A DNA stretch of 64,000 bases from Diadophis punctatus similis (GCA_023053685.1 JALIGW010000002.1:249310856-249374855), one strand, 5' to 3'; counted from the first letter of the stretch, positions 22,026 through 34,165 are shown. Numbers and translations are program-made. The notes: a model not told the origin generated them from the letters alone.

Positions 22026-22250
22026 AATCAGACCTAGAAATAAAAGGTATGGCGATAAAGAAGGAAAACTATAAATTACAAGCATTTGTGGACGATTTGA
22101 TATTTATCTTAGAAGAACCATTGGAAACCGGTCCCAAACTAATGATAAGAACAGAAGAATATGGGGAAGTAGCAGGATTGAAAAGAAAGAAAAAAGAAAC
22201 TAAAATAATAGTCAAAAATCTTACAGATAAACAAAAAAATGAACTGACAG
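22026..22250 (+). pseudogene. L1 ORF2 reverse transcriptase fragment, copy B
   Basis: IKGMAIKKENYKLQAFVDDL (about 22,035-22,095) is the region of the L1 catalytic (A/F)xDD motif, here FVDD; KTIIVKNLTDKQKNEL-like sequence follows. Copy C has the matching piece at 47,466-47,574. It abuts a Tc1 end fragment at 22,251. Confidence 0.8.
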
Positions 22251-22513
22251 AGGAGCCTCTGAAAGAAGTTGTTACAGGTCTGTGAGAGCCAGAAATCTTG
22301 CTTGTTTGTAGGTGACCAAATATTTATTTTCCACCATAATTTGCAAATAAATTCTTTTCAAATCAAACAATGTGATTGTCTGGATTTGTTTTCTCATTTT
22401 GTCTCTCATAGTTGAGGTCTACCTATGGTGTCAATTACAGGCCTCTCTCATCTTTTTAAGTGGAAGAACTTGCACAATTGGTGGCTGACTAAATACTTTT
22501 TTGCCCCACTGTA
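22251..22513 (+). mobile_element. Tc1-like element terminal fragment, copy B
   Basis: Contains GGTGACCAAATATTTATTTT, GAGAGGCCTGTAATTGACAC (minus strand) and the terminus TTGCCCCACTGTA, typical of one widely distributed Tc1-like family ending CAGTGGGGCAAAAAAGTATT. Only one end is present. Paralogous copy at 47,575-47,835; a shorter independent one at 34,337-34,472. Confidence 0.75.
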
Positions 22514-22729
22514 TATCGCATTGTAGTGCTTTAAAGCCCTCTCTAAGCAGTTTGCAGAGTCAGCATATTGCCCCCAATACTCTGGGTCCTCATTTTACCG
22601 ACCCTGGAATGATGGAAGGCTGAGTCAACCTTGAGCCTTGTGAGATTCGATCTGCGAAACTGCTGGCAGCTGGTGATCAGCAGAAGTAGCCTGCAGTATT
22701 GCACTCTAACCAATGCACCACCGCGGCTC
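22514..22729 (-). mobile_element. tRNA-derived squamate SINE, copy B
   Basis: Minus-strand head GAGCCGCGGTGGTGCATTGG, then CAAGGTTGACTCAGCCTTCC, then GGGGGCAATATGCTGACTCT and a Bov-B-like tail. The paralogue in C is 47,836-48,051, so it predates the B/C duplication. Confidence 0.85.
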
Positions 22730-23117
22730 AATAATAAAAGAAGATTTTATTAAAATAATAAAATAATTTTATTTTATTAAAATAAAAAAGATTTCATTAA
22801 AATAATAAAATAATGTTAAGAAAATAATAAAAGAAGATATTAAGCTATTAAACCAAATTAAACTGGATTTGGTAAAATGGAAGAATTTGCAATTATCAAT
22901 GTTAGGAAGAATAGCAATTATAAAAATGAATATTCTACCGAAACTACCGTATTTTTCGGAGTATAGGACGCACCAGAATATAGGACGCACCTAGATTTTA
23001 GAGGAGGAAAACAAGGAAAAAAGTATTCTGAACCAAATGGTGTAGTAATATATTATTTAATAAAATACCAGTGTAGCAGAATACTTTTTACAACCATGTA
23101 CACTTTTTACAACCATG

Positions 23118-23790
23118 TACACTTTTACAAACTTCAAACTTGACAGCTTTAAGACTTGTGGACTTCAACTCCCAGAATTCCTCCTCCAGTCATGCTAGCT
23201 CAGGAATGGGAGTTGAAGTCCACAAGTCTTAAAGCTGTCAGTTTGTAAAAAGTGTACATGGTTGTAAAAAGTCTTGCCAAGTTTGAAGACCCTTGCACCC
23301 CTAACCCCTAACCCAGGGGTCTTCAAACTTGACAGCTTTAAGACTTGTGGACTTCAACTCCCAGAATTCCTCCTCCAGTCATGCTAGCTCAGGAATGACT
23401 GGAGGAGGAAATTCACTCCCCTCAAAGTACCTTACCTGGGGAATTCTGGGAGTTGAAGTCCACAAGTTTGAAGACCCTTGCACCCCCTTGGCAAGTTTAA
23501 GCCTTGTGGACTTCAACTCCCAGAATTCCTCCTCCAGTCATACTAGCTCAGGAATGGGAGTTGAAGTCCACAAGGCTTAAACTTGCCAAGGGGGTGCAAG
23601 GGTCTTCAAACTTGTGGACTTCAACTCCCAGAATTCCCCAGTTAAGGTACTTTGAGGGGAGTGAATTTCATCTCCCAGAATTCCAGCATGATTTAATTTT
23701 GGACACTGAAACCCATCCCCTCTTAAAAGCATAGCTGGCTGGGGAATTCCCTGGAAGCAAGAAGTCCACTTGTCTTAAAGCTGCCACGGT
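23118..23790. repeat. Array of palindromic 'TGGACTTCAACTCCCAGAA' MITE copies
   Basis: Repeated in both orientations: CTTGTGGACTTCAACTCCCA and its complement, at least four hairpin-like units. The same palindrome occurs at 49,990-50,245 inside the related element of copy C. Probably small nested DNA transposons; the superfamily was not determined. Confidence 0.75.
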
Positions 23791-24255
23791 TGAGAAGCAC
23801 TGCCCTAAATATTTCACAACGTAAGATTTATTGACTTCTGCATGATCTTAGGGCTCAGGAAAAAACCAACAGTCTCACAATTGGAGGGGGGAAAAACGGA
23901 GATGCAAAGCATTATAAACTTGGATTTTGGTCCCTGAATCCATTTCTAGGCAGTGTTTTACTTTTGGGTTTAGCTTCACATTTTTCCCAAGCTGGGAAAA
24001 GAAGGGGTGTGCAAATTTTCAGGGAGAGGAAAAAAAAATACACAGAGACATACCTTTGGACCAGGAGAAAGATGGTTCAGTATTAACCATTGCATTTAGA
24101 CCAGTTTAGCCGACATGAGCGTCCCCCTCTCTTGCCCCCGTTAGCAATTTCCTTCTGAAACGAATTTCCTTCTGAAATGATCACTGAAACGAAAACACTG
24201 TAAGCCCCTTTCCCAGGCAGAGCGTGGGGGAAAGCACATGGGGGAAGGCTTCAGG

Positions 24256-24560
24256 CGGTGGTGGGGGTTTGGGGCAGTAGCGCCGGTGGCAGCTCGCTTC
24301 GGATACCGGCGGGGACGCCAGCTGGGACAGCGGTGGGGGTGCGGAAAGCGGCGGCGGCTGGGACAGCGGCTGGGACAGCGGCTGGGACAGCGGCTGGGAC
24401 AGCGGTGGGGGCGGGGACAGCAGTCCCCACCCCCACCGCTGTCCCAGACGCTGTCCCAGATGCCGCCACTGTCCGCACCCCCACCGCTGTCCCAGCCGGC
24501 GTCCCCGCCGGTACCCGAAGCGAGCCGCCACCGGCGCTACTGCCCCAAACCCCCACCACC
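24256..24560. repeat. GC-rich imperfect palindrome with 12-bp tandem repeat
   Basis: The left arm (GGTGGTGGGGGTTTGGGGCA onward) is complementary to the right arm ending TGCCCCAAACCCCCACCACC. A GCTGGGACAGCG unit is repeated about four times at 24,357-24,405. Both strands can form long GC stems. Confidence 0.8.
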
Positions 24561-25339
24561 GACTGCGTCGGCGTCGGATCCTGCAGTGGGGGCGGGGGCT
24601 GCAACGGGGGCGGCTGCGGCAGCCCTGTGCGGGTGGAGATGGCGTCCATGCGGTTCGGCAGCTGTGGCGGCTGTGGCGTCAATGTCCCTATGTTCCGGCG
24701 GCGGCGGCAGCCCTGGGCGGCGGTGGCAGCCATGCGCTCCGGCGGCGGTGGTGGCAGTGTCCCTGCGCTCCGGGGGCGGTGTTGGCTGTGGCAGCAGCGT
24801 CCCTGCGGTCCACCACCGCCGCCGCCTAAGGCAGGGTCGCATCAACTCCCCCCCCCAAAAATGCACCATTCGGTGTATAAGACGCACCCACTTTTTGACC
24901 CTCTTTTGGGGGGTAAAAAGGTGCGTCTTATACTCCGAAAAATACGGTACTTTTTTTGTTCCAATGATTCCTATAAAAATAGAGAAAATATATTTTGATG
25001 AGCTAAATGCAATAATTTTGAAATTTATTTGGCAAGGGAAAAAAGCTAGAATTAGATTGAAGATGTTGCAAGAATCTAAAAATAATGGAAGATTTGGATT
25101 ACCAGATTGAGAATTATATCACCAAGCATGTGTACTAAAATGGGTGAAAGAATGAATAAATGTCAGACATAAAAGATAATTGCATTTAGAAGGTCACGAT
25201 CTGCAACTAGGATGGCATGCTTTTTTAGGGTATGGTAAGAATAAAATTCATAGATACTTCCAAACTCACTATATAAGAAATGCACTATTTTTAGTATGGG
25301 AAAAGGTGAAAGCGAATGAAAAGAGGTGGGTTCCAAATT

Positions 25340-25585
25340 TTTTACTACCAGTTCTTTGGGCGTGGCTTAATTTTGTGGGTGTGGCTTAATTTTGTGGGAG
25401 TGGCTTGATAGTCATGTGACCAGGTGGGAGTGGCTTGACGGTAAGGTGACAAGGTGGGAGTGGCTTGACGGTAAGGTGACCGAGTGGGAGTGACTTGGCA
25501 ATCATGAGACTGGATGGGGGTGGCTTGGTGATCATGTGACTGGGTGGGCATGGCCAACTTGACGTCAAGGGTTAGGGTTAGGGTG
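25340..25585. repeat. Degenerate minisatellite 'GTGGGAGTGGCTTGACGGTAAG'-like, copy B
   Basis: Units of about 29 bp containing GTGGGAGTGGCTTG and GTGAC repeat six to seven times; the end has GGGTTAGGGTTAGGG. Paralogous array at 49,015-49,215. Known from sequence only; no gene. Confidence 0.75.
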
Positions 25586-25689
25586 CCTAGCCTCTCCTCA
25601 CCTCAAAGGCCTCAACGAGATACAATTTCCCAATCTATTTACTACTACTGAACATCCAAAATATACTATTTAATCCTATGTATATATGC

Positions 25690-26526
25690 CATATGTGTAC
25701 ATACATATTACACCCAGGCACACAAAAAGATACATTATCTACTATATATACTGTATGTGTACACACACACACACACACACATACACATCTCTTCTAAAAC
25801 TATATACATTCAACCTCACTTACTGCATTTGGAAAAACACACCCAGAGTCCACTTTCTGCCACACATTTAACCATAACTTCTGTACATTAGAACATTACA
25901 CATGCCTTCAGATGTACTTCCCTAGCTTGCACATGACTGTTAGCCAGGAGATGTCATGGATTGAGTAAAATGTGGTGAAGCTCACTTAACAACGCTCTTG
26001 CTTAGCAACCAAAAGTTTGGGCTCAATTGTGGTCATAAGTCAAGGACTATCTCTGCCTTCCTCTGCATGGCAGCCTTGTCCTAGTAAACTCCTTCTCCTT
26101 TCTGGCAATTTTCCTCTCTGTTAGAGGCACCAAAATAATCCAGACAATGTAAAGTTTGCTGCTGCAGCAGGTGGTTGGACTAGATGACCTCCGAGATAGC
26201 TTCCAGCCCTAAACTGCTGTGCTGTTTCAAAGTGTCTTCTGAAGCCACATCTAGTGCCAGGGTTTGTGGTGCTTCCTTCCTCTTCTTTCTCTTCCTCTCT
26301 CTCTTCTCTACCTTCCTTCCTTTCTTTCTGTCTCTTTGTTTCGCTGTCTCTTTCTTTCTGTCTCTTTCTCTCTCTCTCTCTCTCTTTCTTCCTTTCTCCC
26401 TTCTTCTTTCTTTCTTGTCCCTCCCTCCCTTCCTTTCTTTTTCTTTTTTTCTTTCTCCCTTCCTTCCATCCTTCCATCCTTTCTTCCTTTGTTTCTTTCT
26501 TTTCTCCTCCTCCTCCTCTTCCTCCT

Positions 26527-26589
<63 letters not shown>

Positions 26590-28168
26590 ACTCTCTCTCT
26601 CACACACACACACACACGGTCTGGGCACAAAATATCTGTTGTTACAGAAGTTTTCATTTCTCTAAAATACACCTGATACTAATCAATTCAATACCCTATC
26701 TCTCAACTACGTAAAGCATAAGGGAAGGCAAGAAAGGGACTAACCTTAAAAAAGTTTACCTGGCAGTAAGGCTACTCTCTTTCAGTGGGATTTACTCCTA
26801 ATAGATACATGACTGCAGGCAGACAGCTAGCTAAAGTAAAATTTCTACATTAACAAAATTTATACCTAAACAACAGAATATAGGAGCAAAAATCATAGCA
26901 ATAGTCTGAGATATGCTTTTCTTCTTCAAATAGAAGTACTACCCATTTTAACCAGACATTAAGACTCATTAGTTTGGAATATTACCGGTAGTATGGCTTG
27001 CACTGAACCTTGACAGTACTTGTTTTCCTTACAAACTAGCTGAACTTTGTTTCCTTTAAATCTTACTTTCGTTTCACACCACCTGCTTTGGACCAAGAGC
27101 TCCATTTTTAGGGAAAGAGAGTGGAGTGGGGGAGGGCTTTGGAAATAAAAGCACTGCAAGGGAGAAGGGGAAAGACACGCTCTGGATTCTCCAAGCCTTC
27201 CCTGAGCCAGGAAGCCCTCCTCGTTCTCATTCTTCCTAATCCCTTCCATTCCCACTCCTGGATCCTTCTTCCCCCCCTTCCCCCTCTGCTCACTTCCTTT
27301 TTCTTGAAGCTCCTTTCAGGGTGGGAGGAAAAACCAAAAAAAAATGGGAAGGAGGCAAGGACAGAAAATGGTGCATGGCTGCAAAACAGGAGGGCATTTT
27401 TCATCTGCTTTCTGGGACTGAAAAGTTGAGGGGACCCAAGGAAGCAGCAACTGGCCAGGACAAAGACGACCCCCGCTCCCACCCCCCACCATCCTGCGCC
27501 GCCTTTTTCTCTCACCACCCCCGCTCTTCTCTCTCCCAGGGAGAAGGGGACTAACCTTAAAAAAACACCTCGGCTGCTGACTGAGAAAGCAGTAGCTGGG
27601 AACGATGTTGCTACGAAGTTAAAACAACGAAAAAATTGTCCTTCCCCTATTCCTACCCTCCCTCTTTTTCTCCCCACCAGTTTCTTTTAGTTTTGGCTTT
27701 GGTGCCAAAAGAGAAAATTCTCTTTTATTTGTGAAGTCCCCCTCCTTTTTTTCAGTCCCCGCGCAGCCTCTGCACTCTGTCTCTCTCTCACACACACTTC
27801 CACTTTTCTTTCTCTCTCTCTCTTTTCTCTCTCTCTCTCTCACACACACACACACCTGGTCTGGGACAAACTGATCCGCCGAGCAGCAGCGGCAGAAGGA
27901 AGAAAGTGGCGTATCCACGGGACCCGGGGCAGACGCAAGTAGCAGTCACCCAAAAGCCCTTTAGAAGCCGAGCGCTCTCTCCCCCTCTTTCATTCTTTTT
28001 TTCTCTCTCTCTCTTTCCCTCTTTCTTTCTCTCTATTCTGTCATGTAGATGAGACTGCAGGATGCTTTGTCTGGGTCAATTTAGGTCTGATACACCTAGT
28101 GAGGTAATGGAGAGGGGGCCGCCCGACCACCACCTTTCCTTTCTTGCTGTGCGGGCTGGCAATGAATG
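25690..28168. other. B-copy non-coding block, paralogue of 49,330-52,909
   Basis: No gene recognised. Contents: AC repeat (25,757-25,780); CR1 3'-end fragment (GGTTGGACTAGATGACCTCC, about 26,170-26,190); CT-rich microsatellites (26,330-26,583) with a CA repeat (26,599-26,618); a GC-moderate stretch 27,100-27,780 conserved with copy C; CT/CA repeat near 27,780-27,855. Apparent open frames are repeat shadows. The region around 27,540-27,780 could be old promoter or UTR sequence of the ZNF unit, but nothing proves it. Confidence 0.5.
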
Positions 28169-28492
28169 CAGGGGTGGGTTCTAAGCAGGGGTGGGGGTTT
28201 TAACTTACCTCACTGACGGTTTGCCGGGTGGGCGCACGCATCCATGCACAGTAACAAAAAAATCGGGGAAAATACAAACAAAAAAAGCTGAAAAAAAGAT
28301 GGCAACTGCATGCACAGTGCCGGAACTTGACTTGCTCAGAAGGAAATAAAAAAAAAAAAAAATTCAAAAAGAAATTTAAAAAATATGGTGGCGCCCACGG
28401 ACCGGCACTGGTTTGGTGACGTCATCGTGATGTCACCAGTGGGTCGCTACTGGTTCAGGGAACTGGTCCAAACCGGGAGGAACCGACCCCTG
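28169..28492. mobile_element. 324-bp hAT-like MITE, CAGGGGT.GGTT ends (copy B)
   Basis: Ends CAGGGGTGGGTTCT and AGGAACCGACCCCTG are inverted. Flanks AATGAATG and TATGAAAA share a central ATGAA; copy A reads TTAATGAAAA, so an 8-bp hAT duplication is plausible. This is the intact form of the element split by ERV-2 in copy A. Confidence 0.6.
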
Positions 28493-28650
28493 TATGAAAA
28501 TATCAGGATGGCTTTCAACAATGGAAGCATTTGTTCACCCAAACCTAGTAACCTTTGAAAAAATTCTAACATATATATATGTAAGGGAAACTAAAAACTA
28601 AACAAGAACTACAAGAACAGGATGTTGTTCTATTGTGGTGGCCACAAATG
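28493..28650 (+). pseudogene. L1 ORF2 C-terminal fragment, copy B (deleted form)
   Basis: Matches the first 160 bp of 58,224-58,925. About 975 bp present in copies A and C are missing here, joining CACAAATGTAAATG directly to TTTCTACTACTTCTGC. Confidence 0.7.
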
Positions 28651-28818
28651 TAAATGATTTCTACTACTTCTGCAAAAGGAAATACCCAGAAGCTTCTGTT
28701 GATAACCAGAAAATGGCAGTTGGCCATTTTCCACTTTCCTTTTCTCTCCACCTACAAGTTTAATCCTGAGAAAAGTTTGAGTAAAAAGAATCAGGCCAGA
28801 ATACAAATAGTCAATTTC

Positions 28819-29090
28819 TCACCTACACTTTGTGAATGGGGGATCACAAATGAAATTCAAGACTTCTCTAAACTCTTCAACTTTTGCCTCATGGATTTCC
28901 TTGTGTGGATTTCCTTGCGTGCAATAAGGAATGATTTATGCTTGAAGTAATGTCCAGAGCTGGGCATTTGAAAGATTTCTGCATGGTGTGAGTCCTCTGG
29001 TGTCTCATGAGATGGAAATTCTGACTAAAACCTTTTCCACAGTCAGGACATTCAAAAGGTTTCTCTCCTGTGTGAGTATTCTGGTGATAT
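28819..29090 (-). pseudogene. 3' end of a C2H2 zinc-finger gene, copy B
   Basis: A minus-strand frame from the L1 target duplication (29,080-29,090) through one finger ([21 protein letters not shown]) to the tail ending FTKCR and TGA at 28,819-28,821. It is the downstream part of the array at 31,186-32,681, separated by the 2,095-bp L1 insertion. Joined through the duplication the finger reads in register (NSHL, then HQNTHTG), apart from a 2-nt AT surplus on the array side. Confidence 0.85.
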
Positions 29091-31185
29091 TTTTTTAAAC
29101 AAGTTTTTTCCCCATATAATCATACATATTTTGTGGACAGTACATTGACTGGGTCAAGTCTTTTTTAAACAATATTAACAATAATAATACAAATCAGTAT
29201 GTGTAATCCTATTCTTCCAACTTCAACAATGCTATTCTCATTTCATAATCTTTTATAATTTTCCCATTAATCCATCTAAATATAAATAACATTTCTTTAC
29301 GCCGTGTATTTGTTCCCCTAATAAAATGCTATTATTAACTTTCATCCAAATGTGTAGGATTATTAATGACTCCAAATATTAACAATCTTAAATCAATCCT
29401 GGGAGTGTATCTCAAAGTCCCCCCAATTTCCAATCCTTAATATAAAAATTCACAATATATTTTAACACACTATAAATATTAATAAAACTGCTGAATTTCC
29501 TAATCCTAAATTCCCATCTACTAATCTTAACTTATTCTGTACATACAATACTATTTTCCCTATTAGTAATTTCATATATTTTCTTTTTTCTTATTATCCC
29601 TCCTCAACCTTTTTACAATCCCATCATTTATTGTCTTTTTAATCAGCCTTTTCTCTCTCTCTCTTGGAATCCTATAGCTCTTTTTGTTGAGTTTATGTCT
29701 ACTGAACATTCCCTTCTGAATACCCTTTATCTCTTTCCGCTGTATTGTTTGAACACCCTTCAACAAAACTTAGTTTTTCTTTTTTTAAGAATTTTTTCTT
29801 TTTTTTCTTTAAGTCTTTCCTTTTCTTGGGAGATCTTTTCTCTTTTCTCTCTATTCTTTTGTAAGTTTTTGAAGAGTTCTCTAATTGATTCCTAATTATT
29901 CCTTTCTCTTCTTTAACTTCTTGCGGCTCATTTTGAATTTCTTCTAAATTCTTACCTATTTCTTGAGTATCTTTCCCCCTCACTTGTTGAGTAACTGCTA
30001 CATTTGTATGTTTATCATTCTTTAAAGATTCCCTCATACTTTTTACCATCAAGATTATATCATCATATACCTCTATATAAATTTTATGACAATTTAATGA
30101 AAATTACTCAATATATTTCTATAATTCCAATATCCCAATATTTTAAACCTCCTTTTATACTCTTAAGTTTTTAATTTTAAAGTTTCCCAATTATATATTT
30201 TCCCAATTGTCCAAATTTTCTTCCTTTCTTCCCACCCTCTTTTCTTCTGACACCTTTCTTCTTTTGACTCGTAGACTCCAAGCCCAGATTAGGCCACTAT
30301 ATTTCCCAATCTTTCAAATCTACGATCCAATAGCCAAGTTCAATAATGTTTAGTTATGTGTAAGTTCCTTTTGAAGTCTTCAGAAGAGGAAAAAAGGAAA
30401 AAAGAAACTAATCAGATATTCTCAGAGTTATCCAAGTCATAACATAAAGTCAAGGTCTGGTCGTCTTCCAGATGTTATTGCTTCTATTCTGTATCTTAGA
30501 CTTTGTGTGCATTAAATTCACTTTCACTAAAAATGCTGCAATTGCTGTAGTACTTCACTTCATCCAGTAGGTGGTACTCTTATTGCCAAATTTCACATTA
30601 TACAGTCTGTCAAAAACAGCTGATTATCAATAAATCCAGAGGGTTTAAAAATACAAATAGACAAAAAAATTTCTCCCTAGAATCACTTTTTAAATTGTCT
30701 AACCTTTCCCCCCCAATCTTTCTATGTTTTTTAGCTTCTCTCGGGCTTCTTTCGCCTCTTAATTCTCCGGGTTTTTTTTCCCTCCGTGTGTCAATCAGCC
30801 ACTATCTTAGGCTTAGGAGTTCTTTTTTAATATTCTTGTATTTGCATCAACTCTTTAAGGTAAAAGTCGGAATTATCTCATCACAGAATGCTCTGTCCAT
30901 ACACTGCTCCAGCACAAATCTTGTGGTTCCGGTTGTCCCAGCTTTGTGACTGCCAAAAATAGCAGTTGTTCATGCTGCCGTTCGGGAGAACTTGCTTCGG
31001 ACATAAACGAGGAATTTGCAGATTCTTAGTGGTCAGCGAAGCACCTTTCCTTCTTTCACCTCTCTTTCAAGGTGGCTATGACCCCGTAGGGTCTCCCGGC
31101 AGCGGTTACAAGCGGGATTTCGCAAGGCTCGGTGGAGGCTGATATTTTCCAGCCATTCTCGCGGCGACATCAACCTGAAGTCCAC
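29091..31185 (-). mobile_element. L1/half-L1-like insertion within the ZNF array, copy B
   Basis: Bounded by an 11-bp target duplication, TCTGGTGATAT on the plus strand, at 29,080-29,090 and 31,186-31,196. Minus strand order: a 5' UTR-like GC-moderate part (31,185 to about 30,160), a Lys/Glu-rich ORF1-like frame (30,052-29,699, about 117 residues, then a frameshift into 29,766-29,572), an AT-rich region, and an A-rich tail just before the duplication. There is no ORF2 endonuclease or reverse transcriptase. An ORF1-only structure resembles the half-L1 (HAL1) arrangement known in mammals; a 3'-deleted L1 is the alternative. Confidence 0.65.
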
Positions 31186-32681
<1,496 letters not shown>

Positions 32682-33305
32682 CTAAAATATGGACAATGCC
32701 TTATTTACTGGTGCTTTCATTCAAGACATTTTCTTCCTCACAGGGAGAGGCCTGCATTCCTATCTGATCTACGTGGCTTAACTATTGACATTTTCCTCCC
32801 CACTGACTTCCAGATATTTCCCTTTTTTGCTAATTGAAAAATAATCTCCTTTGACTTTTCATGTAACCTATCCGTGAATTCTGCATAATCTGCTTATTCG
32901 AGCTTGAAATCTTTCTTGATTTTCTCTCTTTTGTCTAACAGCTGCTGGAGGAGGAGGAAATTGTATGGTTTTTTGAAAGAAATGGAAACTATTTTGATTT
33001 TTCGCTTGATTTTCTTCACTTTTCAACATTGCTTGTTATTTACAATTGTCCCGAGTGCTCTTATTGCCATCCTCTTTGTCTGTAAGATTCAAAGAAAAGT
33101 AGAACTTTAATTGTTTATAAAATAGAGATGATGTGAAAAGAAAAAAAGTATATATTACAATGAAAAAGCAAACATGCCCCAATACTAATCATTTACATTA
33201 TTTATTATTCATATGATTCATAGAAGACTACCGAGATCCATGTTGAAATATCCATTCAAATTCAGTTGTTTAATTGGATCAATCAAGAATTCTTAGCAAT
33301 GCAAA
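32682..33305 (-). other. Upstream intronic sequence of the copy B ZNF, possible small exon
   Basis: On the minus strand, CTTTGAATCTTACAG at about 33,094-33,080 looks like a splice acceptor, followed by an open stretch too short and divergent to identify. 33,095-33,305 is paralogous to 40,329-40,525. No KRAB domain was seen. Confidence 0.35.
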
Positions 33306-33306
33306 G

Positions 33307-33551
33307 GAGCCGAGGTGGTGCAGTGGTTAAATGCAGCTACTGCAGGCTACTCCAGCTGACTGCTAGTTAAGGAGTTCAGCTGTTCAAATCTCACCAGGCT
33401 CAAGGTTGACTCAGCCTTCCATCCTTCCGAGGTGCGTAAAATGAGGACCCAGATTGTTGGGGGCAATATGCTGAACTCTGTAAACCGCTTAGAGAGGGCT
33501 GTAAAGCACTATGAAGCGGTATATAAGTCTAAGTGCTATTGCTATTGCTAT
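33307..33551 (+). mobile_element. tRNA-derived squamate SINE with Bov-B-like tail
   Basis: Head GAGCCGAGGTGGTGCAGTGG, B box GTTCAAATCTC, and 3' end GGTATATAAGTCTAAGTGCT followed by GCTATT repeats, the typical tail of squamate Sauria-type SINEs. Inserted in the ZNF upstream region. Confidence 0.9.
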
Positions 33552-33600
33552 CATCAAATACATCTTGAAGTGCTGGGGATAGATTATATAATTGTATATA

Positions 33601-34140
33601 CCGTGTTTCCGCGAAAATAAGACAGGGGCTTATATTTTTTGACGCCCCAAAAATGCCCCTGACCTTATTATTGGGGGATGCCTTATTATCTTGGGGAGGC
33701 AGTAAACGGGGAGCGTGGGACTGGATGTCCTATTGCTGCCGCCTCCCCCTCTCTGCTCTTGGCGCCAGCCGAGCAGCTGGCCCGCCACCGCTGCCTCGTG
33801 GAGCAGGACTCTGCAAGGCTTGCTGTGCCGCTGCATGCACAAACTGCAGAACTGCTGTGAGCTTCATCATACTGGCACAGCTGGGGTCCTCCTGCCGTTC
33901 GTGCATGCAACGGCACAACAAGCCTTGCAGAGTCCTGCTCCATGAGGTAGCGGCGGCGGGGTGCGAGACGGGCGTCTTACCGCTCTCCGGGCCAAAAGAG
34001 TGCCCACCGGAGAAAGAGCGCCTCCCGGCATGTCCCCCTTTCCCCGGAAAGTATTTGGGGGAGGGCTTATTTCAACGCATGTCCTGAAAAGCCCTGTGGG
34101 GCTTATTTTCAGGATATGTCTTATTTTTGGGGAAACACGG
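33601..34140. mobile_element. 540-bp TIR element (CCGTGTTTCC ends) with internal hairpin
   Basis: Ends CCGTGTTTCCGCGAAAATAA and its imperfect complement TTATTTTTGGGGAAACACGG. Flanks TA and CA suggest a TA target. Inside, GGAGCAGGACTCTGCAAGGC (about 33,799) and GCCTTGCAGAGTCCTGCTCC (about 33,922-33,941) form a hairpin of about 140 bp. No transposase. A 135-bp relative is at 40,194-40,328. Confidence 0.75.
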
Positions 34141-34163
34141 CATTGAGAGAAAAAGAGACACCC

Positions 34164-34165
34164 AC

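Larger units (their letters stand above)
22947..24947. mobile_element. 2,001-bp non-autonomous TIR element, TA target, GC-rich cargo (copy B)
   Basis: Inverted ends CCGTATTTTTCGGAGTATA (22,947) and its complement (ending 24,947). The target duplication is TA (22,945-22,946 and 24,948-24,949); copy C shows the empty site at 48,267-48,268. TA duplication fits the Tc1/mariner group. No transposase is present. The inside holds nested palindromes (23,118-23,790) and a GC-rich segment (24,200-24,840) with a large inverted repeat. Open frames over the GC-rich part (for example 24,238-25,110) are low-complexity Ala/Gly/Pro/Arg and not considered genes. Confidence 0.85.
22735..25325 (+). pseudogene. 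L1 ORF2 C-terminal part, copy B, split by a 2-kb TIR element
   Basis: The plus strand reads LDLVKWKNLQLSMLGRIAII (about 22,862-22,920), is interrupted at 22,947-24,947, and resumes with MIPIKIEKIYFDELNAIIL and FIWQGKKARIRLKMLQESK (about 24,967-25,080), then decays with stops (LEGHDLQLGWHAFLGYGKN, about 25,186). This is the typical L1 region after the reverse transcriptase. C has the same piece uninterrupted at 48,056-48,655. Confidence 0.8.

Noticed and set aside
24238..25110. 290-codon Gly/Arg/Pro-rich frame in the B TIR element
   Set aside because: Low complexity driven by GC-rich repeats; it runs through the TIR into L1 sequence and matching frames exist on the other strand.
25560..25585. 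Telomere-like GGGTTAGGGTTAGGG
   Set aside because: Only about three units and not conserved in copy C; part of the minisatellite, not an interstitial telomere.
26121..26714. Open frames of 130-180 codons in CT-rich sequence, also at 50,875-51,485
   Set aside because: CT/CA microsatellites read in several frames, conserved only because the block is duplicated.
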